A stretch of 10,927 nucleotides of DNA, taken from NCBI GenBank assembly GCA_900548485.1, contig URKL01000037.1, positions 1 to 10,927 of the forward strand, in the 5' to 3' direction. The notes beneath the pieces are model-generated. The model saw only the letters and a list, made by a program, of their open reading frames with translations. It was not told where the DNA came from and made no database searches. Shown in pieces: positions 6,698-10,927 of this stretch. This DNA is from an uncultured Succinatimonas sp. GTDB taxonomy: Bacteria; Pseudomonadota; Gammaproteobacteria; Enterobacterales; Succinivibrionaceae. The position numbers and the translations under genes are program-made. Positions within the stretch are counted from its first letter, which is position 1. Each line of letters starts with the position of its first letter.

Positions 6698-8977
6698 TTA
6701 ACGCTCTGACTTGCCTTCATCATCATTAGCATCTGCCTGTTGAGCAACAGGTGCATTTTCAACTTCTACAGTCTCCTCAACAGTTGATTCTACAGTTTCT
6801 GAGACTTCAACCTTATCTTGAAAAGAATCTTCCTGAACACTCTCTGCCTCAGACTCTGCTTCAGCGTTAGCTACAGCAGCTTCTTCGGTGAGGGCTTTGA
6901 TAGATAAACGAATACGTCCAGTATTGTCGATGTCTAAAACACGTACACGAACATTATCACCAACACGTAAATAATCACCAACATTTTCCACACGCTCCTC
7001 AGTTATCTGAGAGATGTGAACTAAACCATCACGTCCTGGTAAAATGTTGACGAAAGCGCCGAAATCAGTAATACGAACAACCTTGCCGTCGTAATCCTGA
7101 CCAACCTCAACCTCAACTAAAAGCTCCTTAATGCGCTTAATAGCTTCAGTTGCACTGTGCTCAGAGGAGGCTGAAATCTTTACAGTACCATCATCTGCAA
7201 TATCAATTTGTGAATTGGTATCAGCTTGGATTGAGCGGACATTAAAACCACCCTTACCAATAACATCTTTAACCTTATTTACAGGAACCTTAATTGTAAC
7301 CAAACGTGGAGCATAAGGAGACATATGCTCACGTGGATTTGGCAAGGCTTGTTGCATTACATTTAATAAATGAATGCGGGCTGCATGAGCATCGGTTAAA
7401 GCCTGTTGCATGATCTCACGGGTGATACCATCAGTCTTGATATCCATCTGTAAAGCAGTAACACCTTCACGAGAACCTGCTACCTTGAAGTCCATATCAC
7501 CTAAATGATCTTCATCACCCATAATGTCAGTTAAAATGGCAACACGCTCACCTTCTTTAACTAAACCCATGGCAATACCTGCAACCGGAGCCTTAAGCGG
7601 TACACCTGCATCTAATAAAGACATACAGCCTGAGCAAACAGATGCCATTGAAGAAGAACCATTAGACTCGGTAATCTCTGATACTACACGAATGGTATAA
7701 GGGAAATTGTCCATCTCTGGTAAAACAGCCTTTAAGGCACGCTTTGCTAAACGACCATGACCAATTTCACGGCGCTTAGGAGAACCAATAAGACCAGTCT
7801 CACCTACACAGTATGGCGGGAAATTATAGTGAAGAATGAAGCGTTCAGTACGAACACCTGTCATATCCTCAAAAGTTTGAGCATCGCGCTCAGATCCTAA
7901 AGTACAAGTACCGATAGACTGAGTTTCACCACGAGTAAATAAAGCAGAACCGTGAACACGCGGTAAAATACCAGTTGCAATGGTAATAGGTCTAATCATA
8001 CGTAGTGAACGACCATCAATACGATTTTCACCGCTTAAGATACGCTCACGTACAATATTACGCTCTAACTCAAAGAAAATTTTAGCAATATCTTGAGACT
8101 TTTCAGCCCAATCTTCACGAGAGGCGACTAATTTCTCAATAGCAACCTTCTCAATTGCAGCTAATTTATCCTGACGCTCTAATTTATCAACAATGCGGAA
8201 GGCATCACCAATAGCCTCGGAAGTTTCAGCCTTAACAGCAGCAACTAATTCCTCATCCTCAGCCGGAGCTTGCCAATCCCATACAGGGCGATTAGCTTTT
8301 TGAGCGAATTCTTTAATATTACCAATAACCTGTTGTAATTGCTCTTGGCCATACATTACAGCACCAAGCATTACAGACTCTGGTAATTGATTAGCCTCAG
8401 ACTCAACCATAACTACAGCTTTCTCAGAACCTGCTACAACTAAGTCGAGATCAGATTGACGAATCTCAGAGGTTAAAGGATTTAATACATACTCACCGTT
8501 GATATAACCTACACGAGCTGCACCTAATGGACCATTCCAAGGCAGACCTGAGGAGGCTAAAGCTGCTGATGAGGCAATAATAGAAATGATATCGGTCGGG
8601 ATTTCAGGGTTAGCAGACATTACAGTAACTACTACCTGAACCTCATTTACGAAAGCATCAGGGAAAAGCGGACGTAAAGGACGATCGATAAGACGTGAAA
8701 TTAAGGTTTCACCTTCAGTAGCACGGCCCTCACGGCGGAAGAAAGATACAGGGATCTTGCCAGCTGCATAAGAACGTTCTTGATAATTTACAGTTAACGG
8801 GAAGAAATCACGACCTGCGACTTCCTCACGACGATTGCAGACGACTGTGGCAAAGACGGTAGTATCGTCCATAGATGCCATAACGGCTGAGTCAGCCTGA
8901 CGACCAATTGCACCGGTTTCTAAAGTGATTGTATGACGACCGTATTTGAAGGTGTGCACGGTAGGCTTTAAATTCAT
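6698..8977 (-). CDS. pnp: Polyribonucleotide nucleotidyltransferase (PNPase)
   Basis: This encodes 759 residues from the ATG at 8975-8977, preceded by GGAGA at 6 nt. An ATG 15 bp further upstream is in frame, but it overlaps that ribosome binding site and is rejected. The enzyme degrades RNA 3' to 5' phosphorolytically as a trimer and can also add tails. In order the protein has a first RNase PH domain (about 10-145), an alpha-helical linker, a second RNase PH domain (about 310-545) with the catalytic motif [11 protein letters not shown] (Asp490, Asp496, Lys498), a KH domain with IGKGG (573-577), and an S1 domain (about 626-694). A tail of about 65 residues, rich in Glu, Asp and Val and without an evident fold, makes it longer than E. 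coli PNPase (711). It lies downstream of rpsO, as in E. coli, with a leader hairpin between. Confidence 0.97.
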   Translation of the reverse strand: MNLKPTVHTFKYGRHTITLETGAIGRQADSAVMASMDDTTVFATVVCNRREEVAGRDFFPLTVNYQERSYAAGKIPVSFFRREGRATEGETLISRLIDRPLRPLFPDAFVNEVQVVVTVMSANPEIPTDIISIIASSAALASSGLPWNGPLGAARVGYINGEYVLNPLTSEIRQSDLDLVVAGSEKAVVMVESEANQLPESVMLGAVMYGQEQLQQVIGNIKEFAQKANRPVWDWQAPAEDEELVAAVKAETSEAIGDAFRIVDKLERQDKLAAIEKVAIEKLVASREDWAEKSQDIAKIFFELERNIVRERILSGENRIDGRSLRMIRPITIATGILPRVHGSALFTRGETQSIGTCTLGSERDAQTFEDMTGVRTERFILHYNFPPYCVGETGLIGSPKRREIGHGRLAKRALKAVLPEMDNFPYTIRVVSEITESNGSSSMASVCSGCMSLLDAGVPLKAPVAGIAMGLVKEGERVAILTDIMGDEDHLGDMDFKVAGSREGVTALQMDIKTDGITREIMQQALTDAHAARIHLLNVMQQALPNPREHMSPYAPRLVTIKVPVNKVKDVIGKGGFNVRSIQADTNSQIDIADDGTVKISASSEHSATEAIKRIKELLVEVEVGQDYDGKVVRITDFGAFVNILPGRDGLVHISQITEERVENVGDYLRVGDNVRVRVLDIDNTGRIRLSIKALTEEAAVANAEAESEAESVQEDSFQDKVEVSETVESTVEETVEVENAPVAQQADANDDEGKSER

Positions 8978-8993
8978 TAAAATTCTCCACATG

Positions 8994-9026
8994 GATCCGT
9001 CTTTTTATTGTGCCTCTTGACGGATC
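8994..9026 (-). promoter_or_regulatory. pnp leader hairpin, candidate RNase III/autoregulation site
   Basis: A perfect 8-bp inverted repeat (GATCCGTC / GACGGATC, with a 17-nt loop on the minus strand) ends about 9 nt before the pnp ribosome binding site and follows the rpsO terminator. In E. coli the pnp leader has a hairpin cut by RNase III that allows PNPase to repress its own mRNA. Equivalence here is inferred from position only, because the stem is shorter than typical RNase III substrates. Confidence 0.5.
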
Positions 9027-9030
9027 TGCT

Positions 9031-9057
9031 AAAAATTGGGCGGCATATTTGCCGCCC
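9031..9057 (-). terminator. Rho-independent terminator of rpsO
   Basis: On the minus strand GGGCGGCA (9050-9057) pairs with TGCCGCCC (9038-9045) around a 4-nt loop, followed by AATTTTT. It begins 15 bp after the rpsO stop codon. I see no good promoter between it and pnp, so pnp is probably expressed by partial read-through, as in the E. coli rpsO-pnp operon. Confidence 0.9.
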
Positions 9058-9072
9058 GATCCAGACGCCGGA

Positions 9073-9342
9073 TTAGCGACGGAGCTTTAACTTCTCGATG
9101 ATGGCAGTGTAACGAGCCAAATCGGAGTCTTTCAGATAGTCAAGCATCTTGCGGCGCTGAGCAACTAAACGCAACAAACCGCGACGGCTGTGATGGTCTT
9201 TCTTGTGGGTTTCAAAGTGCGGCTGCAAATCAGTGATTCTTGCAGTTAAAAGGGCAATCTGAACCTCAGGATAACCAGTATCCTGCGGGTTACGACCAAA
9301 CTCAGCGATGATTTTTGCTTTCTGTTCAACAGTTAAAGACAT
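9073..9342 (-). CDS. rpsO: 30S ribosomal protein S15
   Basis: This encodes 89 residues, exactly the usual S15 length. S15 is a primary 16S rRNA-binding protein of the 30S platform and contacts the 23S bridge B4. The signature [13 protein letters not shown] is at 41-53, followed by the QRRK(M/L)LDYL helix and the C-terminal LRR. The ATG at 9340-9342 is chosen because it starts MSLT like E. coli S15 and has AAAGGAG upstream. The frame stays open 35 codons further upstream, but that stretch covers the promoter and leader and is not protein-like for S15. Upstream is a structured leader suited to autoregulation. Downstream are a terminator and pnp. Confidence 0.98.
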   Translation of the reverse strand: MSLTVEQKAKIIAEFGRNPQDTGYPEVQIALLTARITDLQPHFETHKKDHHSRRGLLRLVAQRRKMLDYLKDSDLARYTAIIEKLKLRR

Positions 9343-9351
9343 TTGTATATG

Positions 9352-9409
9352 CTCCTTTGTGATGGATAATAACTTTGCCCTCAGACCGATCACAAACTCA
9401 GTTAAGGGC
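9352..9409 (-). promoter_or_regulatory. rpsO leader RNA with potential pseudoknot over the ribosome binding site
   Basis: On the minus strand GCCCT (9405-9409) pairs with AGGGC (9377-9381), and ACTGA (9398-9402) pairs with TCGGT (9385-9389), giving an interrupted stem with the 8-nt loop GTTTGTGA. The loop-side sequence TTTGTGAT (9389-9396) is perfectly complementary to ATCACAAA (9356-9363). That second segment runs into the AAAGGAG ribosome binding site, so a pseudoknot can form. E. coli S15 represses rpsO translation through a leader pseudoknot that traps the ribosome. This element looks like a counterpart, although S15 binding itself is inferred. Confidence 0.65.
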
Positions 9410-9415
9410 CTGCAA

Positions 9416-9424
9416 ATTTTATCA
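9416..9424 (-). promoter_or_regulatory. Extended -10 promoter of rpsO
   Basis: TGATAAAAT on the minus strand is an extended -10 element (TGN plus TAAAAT). No good -35 box sits at 16-18 bp; TTGTCG is 20 bp upstream. Transcription would begin near 9409-9410, at the base of the leader hairpin, giving a 5' UTR of about 67 nt. Confidence 0.5.
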
Positions 9425-9726
9425 CAACACAACCGCTGTTTCGACAAAAATATTTTTCTTAATTCACAACTTTAAAATTTACAACAAATTGTATTAAAAA
9501 ATTTTATGTCTAGGAGCCTATGCTATTGCCGGCTACAACAACATAGTCGCTTAACTTTGATAATATATAGCTTTTTTTCAAATATTTTTTTAGCTTTTAA
9601 CAAATTCCTTACGAAGATCTCAAAATAATGATTTACAAGACCTTCAAAAAGAAAAATACACTATGAAAGTACATATAGCCACACCTTAGAGATGATGAAC
9701 TTTTAACGGATTATGTTACATACAGA
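9425..9726. other. Intergenic stretch upstream of rpsO without a recognisable gene
   Basis: This stretch is AT-rich with frequent stops in all frames I read. The only structure I could support is the hairpin at 9518-9546. Part of it may be flank of the eroded insertion sequence that ends near 9727. Confidence 0.5.
9518..9546 (-). repeat. Stand-alone 12-bp hairpin (G-U rich) upstream of rpsO
   Basis: Read as minus-strand RNA, CUAUGUUGUUGU pairs with GCAAUAGCAUAG around a 5-nt loop, with three G-U pairs. Those wobbles mean the structure is stronger in minus-strand RNA than in the plus strand. No U-run follows immediately, so terminator function is doubtful. Confidence 0.4.
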
Positions 9727-9757
9727 TTGACTTCCTCTCCTTGCTAAAACAAGGGGA
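9727..9757 (-). repeat. Right-end hairpin of an IS200/IS605-type element
   Basis: On the minus strand, downstream of the tnpB relic, CCCCTTG (9750-9756) pairs with CAAGGAG (9737-9743) with one mismatch, and then AGGAAGTCAA follows. A short GC hairpin followed by a (T)CAA end is characteristic of IS605-family right ends, and is also where the guide RNA (omega RNA) scaffold of TnpB lies. The assignment rests on resemblance plus the adjacent relic. Confidence 0.5.
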
Positions 9758-9815
9758 TTTATACAGCTTACATTACTATCTCTTTTCAGTGCTGACTCTT
9801 TTGAAAGCTCACTTC

Positions 9816-10020
9816 CTAATTTAGCTTGGCAAGCCCTGCCATAAGGATATTTCCAGCTACGTTTTCATATACATTGGCTGTATATCCACAATTTGTACAT
9901 AATGAAGATAGTTTAAGAAAGTCTGTTATCTTTTAAGATATGTCCGCATTTTGGACACTTCCTGCTCGTATTCTTGGGATTTATCTTTATTTTTGTGGAG
10001 TAAATAGAAAAAAATAAAAT
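9816..10020 (-). pseudogene. tnpB: TnpB (IS200/IS605 family) C-terminal relic
   Basis: Minus-strand translation from about 10002 gives YSTKIKINPKNTSRKCPKCGH, the first half of the TnpB zinc-ribbon region (Cys pair at 9940-9957). After ILKDNRLS an in-frame TAA (9913-9915) occurs where the family usually has Gln or a similar residue. After TIF a single extra base (9903) shifts the frame. Translation then resumes as LCTNCGYTANVYENVAGNIL and ends at a stop at 9816-9818. The second Cys pair and the N-A-x-N-x-A-x-N-I-L tail are typical of TnpB. Only about 65 of roughly 400 residues remain; the RuvC core and the partner tnpA are absent. It is dead as a nuclease. Homology fades upstream of about 10005. 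Confidence 0.85.
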
Positions 10021-10026
10021 AATATT

Positions 10027-10046
10027 GGGGACCAACTAGGGGACCA
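10027..10046. repeat. Direct repeat of GGGGACCA, 12-bp period
   Basis: Two identical octamers (10027-10034 and 10039-10046) are separated by ACTA. They abut the upstream edge of the tnpB relic and lie about 150 bp beyond the ssrA 3' end, a common chromosomal integration site. They may be integrase-related arm sites or a junction scar; function is not established. Confidence 0.45.
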
Positions 10047-10168
10047 TTTTTGACATTATAGACCTAAAAACGACTTTAGACATCTATAAACGTCATAGAA
10101 CAAAATTAGACTATATGTGCATGAAAAACAAAAGGATTATTTCACAAAAAGGTGCCATTAAAAGACAC
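10047..10168. other. Non-coding stretch with clustered TAGAC motifs behind ssrA
   Basis: TAGAC occurs at 10059-10063, 10077-10081 and 10107-10111, and TAGAA at 10096-10100. A plus-strand frame is open here, but it has no ribosome binding site and reads into the ssrA terminator, so no gene is called. With the GGGGACCA repeat it looks like the remains of an integration site. Confidence 0.35.
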
Positions 10169-10190
10169 AAAAAACCACCTTAAAAGGTGG
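10169..10190 (-). terminator. Rho-independent terminator of ssrA
   Basis: On the minus strand CCACCTT and AAGGTGG form the stem (10175-10190), followed by TTTTTT (10169-10174). It begins 5 nt after the mature CCA end of tmRNA. Confidence 0.9.
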
Positions 10191-10194
10191 CTAT

Positions 10195-10555
10195 TGGTGG
10201 AGATGGAGGGACTCGAACCCTCGTCCCAAAAGATTTCATCTTCGGCGCTACATGTTTAGGCAATCATTGATCTCAACACCTGCTGCGGACCGCCACGCCA
10301 CATAATGTCCAGTCTGAAAAAATCTTTAAAACTTCCACCTCAGACGGGGCTTCCGTTCGATCTAGTGAAAACCGACCCCAGTAAGACTAAGCGTCACTAG
10401 AAAGGCTTAGAACTGAGGGCTATGCGCAGGTTATTAAGCTGCCAAAGCGTAGGTTTCGTCGTTTGCGACTATTTTAATGCGATTTTTTTACGAGGCCCCG
10501 CACCTCGACATGCTCCTAGGAATCCATGCTTCCGGTCGAAACCAAAATCATCCCC
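10195..10555 (-). ncRNA. ssrA: Transfer-messenger RNA (tmRNA)
   Basis: This is a 361-nt one-piece tmRNA (E. coli 363). It frees stalled ribosomes with SmpB and tags the unfinished protein for proteolysis. The 5' GGGGATG (10549-10555) pairs with CATCTCC next to the encoded ACCA 3' end, forming the alanyl acceptor stem. The T-arm GGTTCGAGTCC is intact. The tag reading frame starts with a GCA resume codon and gives ANDETYALAA followed by two TAA codons. The gene is flanked by a promoter with a perfect -35 box and an intrinsic terminator. smpB is not in the window. Its 3' end borders eroded mobile DNA, as is common for ssrA. Confidence 0.97.
10431..10466 (-). other. tmRNA proteolysis-tag reading frame (ANDETYALAA)
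   Basis: GCA at 10464-10466 is the resume codon. Ten codons give ANDETYALAA, then tandem TAA stops. The LAA end is the ClpXP/ClpAP degron. E. coli has Asn at position 5 where Thr is found here. Confidence 0.93.
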
Positions 10556-10565
10556 AGGTCGGACA

Positions 10566-10595
10566 ATTGTATATGATAAATTTAAATATTGTCAA
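10566..10595 (-). promoter_or_regulatory. Promoter of ssrA
   Basis: On the minus strand there is a perfect TTGACA (10590-10595) and TACAAT (10566-10571) within TATACAAT, giving a spacer of 16-18 bp depending on the -10 register. Transcription would start within a few nucleotides of the mature 5' end at 10555. Confidence 0.8.
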
Positions 10596-10805
10596 GATTT
10601 AAACTATTGCTACATATTTTGTACTAGATATTTAAATATTTTAAAAAAACTAAAATGTTTGATTTTACAACAAGTTAAAAAAATCATCTCTTTTAATTTC
10701 TTTTGATAAAATTGTATAAAATACTGATATAATTCTCTTGCTTTTGTGCCGGCTCACTTCCTTCTTTGTCTGTCCGACATAATCATTTTCTCAAATTCAC
10801 CACGC
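10596..10805. other. AT-rich intergenic stretch right of ssrA
   Basis: There is no gene I can support. It contains two copies of TTTAAATATT (10581-10590 and 10631-10640), the palindrome ATATTTAAATAT (10628-10639) and a plus-strand promoter-like element (10725-10733). Around 10740-10805 the composition rises toward that of the RND fragment. Confidence 0.45.
10725..10733 (+). promoter_or_regulatory. Plus-strand extended -10 promoter
   Basis: TGATATAAT is a consensus extended -10 element (TGN plus a perfect TATAAT). TTGATA lies 19 bp upstream as a poor -35 box. It points away from ssrA toward the window end, where no matching native gene follows. Confidence 0.45.
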
Positions 10806-10927
10806 CCGAACACCATCAGTCGGGAAAACGTGCAGCGGAAAATTGTTGTATCTGCCAATGTTGCCGGACGCGATCTGAACGGCGTGGTAAAAGACATCCA
10901 AAAGACATATGGAAAAATACGGCGCGG
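10806..10927 (+). CDS. Fragment of a CzcA/CusA-type RND efflux pump, 5' end missing
   Basis: The plus-strand frame from 10806 reads PNTISRENVQRKIVVSANVAG and continues RDLNGVVKDIQ to the window end. The (N)ISREN...R(K/R)IVV...NV.GRDL pattern is characteristic of the periplasmic porter domain of heavy-metal-type RND pumps, several hundred residues into proteins of about 1,000 residues. These inner-membrane trimers export metal ions or drugs through a tripartite complex. Nothing upstream of about 10803 resembles the preceding part of such a pump, and no start is assignable. Local GC is about 51% (65 of 127 bases from 10801), unlike the neighbouring DNA. It is either a truncated transferred piece or an assembly join. 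Confidence 0.7.

Noticed and set aside
7131..7316. Plus-strand open frame inside pnp
   Set aside because: It is a shadow of the KH/S1 coding region.
8978..8992. Upstream in-frame ATG of pnp adding five residues
   Set aside because: It would overlap the GGAGA ribosome binding site that serves the ATG at 8975-8977. The added residues (MWRIL) are encoded by that site.
9343..9447. 35-codon N-terminal extension of rpsO
   Set aside because: It covers the promoter and structured leader. The internal ATG has AAAGGAG upstream and gives exactly the 89-residue S15 length.
9727..10026. Possible active TnpB/omega RNA nuclease
   Set aside because: The RuvC core is missing, and the remaining part has a stop and a frameshift.
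10039..10182. Open plus-strand frame next to ssrA, with an ATG at 10115
   Set aside because: It is short, lacks a ribosome binding site, ends within the ssrA terminator and shows no recognisable family. It is probably decayed mobile-element DNA.
10422..10706. 94-codon open frame on the plus strand
   Set aside because: It is antisense to the 5' half of tmRNA and the ssrA promoter; it has no ribosome binding site and no protein-like composition.
10741..10805. Possible truncated tRNA after the plus-strand promoter
   Set aside because: GCCGGCTCAC looks like a tRNA 5' end at first sight, but no D-arm or anticodon arm can be built from what follows.
1..10927. CRISPR array, toxin-antitoxin pair, defence island or biosynthetic cluster
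   Set aside because: There are no regularly spaced repeats and no small paired genes. The intact genes are housekeeping or transport genes.

Overview
The window looks like a low-GC gammaproteobacterial chromosome segment. The evidence is the rpsO-pnp gene pair in the enterobacterial order, a 361-nt one-piece tmRNA whose tag (ANDETYALAA) differs at one residue from the E. coli tag, an Slt70-type lytic transglycosylase, and AT-rich spacers. The combination of low GC and several NSS-type amino-acid symporters would fit an anaerobic gut lineage such as Succinivibrionaceae, but that placement is inference. Apart from a fragment at the far right end, every recognisable gene is on the minus strand.

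Layout, reading the minus strand from right to left. (1) 10195-10595: ssrA (tmRNA) with its own promoter and terminator. (2) 9727-10168: a scar of mobile DNA behind the ssrA 3' end. It holds a decayed C-terminal piece of an IS200/IS605-type TnpB with its right-end hairpin, a duplicated GGGGACCA octamer and a cluster of TAGAC motifs. (3) 9031-9424: rpsO with an extended -10 promoter, a leader that can fold into a pseudoknot overlapping the ribosome binding site, and a strong terminator. (4) 6639-9026: pnp with a leader hairpin just upstream of its ribosome binding site and its own terminator. (5) 2470-6614: three tandem paralogous sodium-dependent (NSS/SNF family) transporters, 10 and 16 bp apart, evidently one operon. 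(6) 193-2214: slt, a periplasmic soluble lytic transglycosylase. (7) 1-87: the 5' half of a tRNA-Leu(GAG) gene with a strong stable-RNA promoter, cut by the window edge.

The right end (about 10800-10927, plus strand) encodes a piece from the middle of a CzcA/CusA-type RND efflux pump. It starts abruptly and its GC content (about 51% by hand count) is far above the AT-rich DNA beside it. It is either a transferred remnant or an assembly join to foreign DNA.

Functionally this is mostly a housekeeping region: translation (S15), RNA turnover (PNPase), ribosome rescue (tmRNA) and cell-wall turnover (Slt). A transporter triplication has been inserted or expanded downstream of pnp. I found no convincing new defence or biosynthetic system. 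The most informative signals are the rpsO leader pseudoknot, substrate-pocket divergence among the three transporters, and the eroded integration scar at ssrA.
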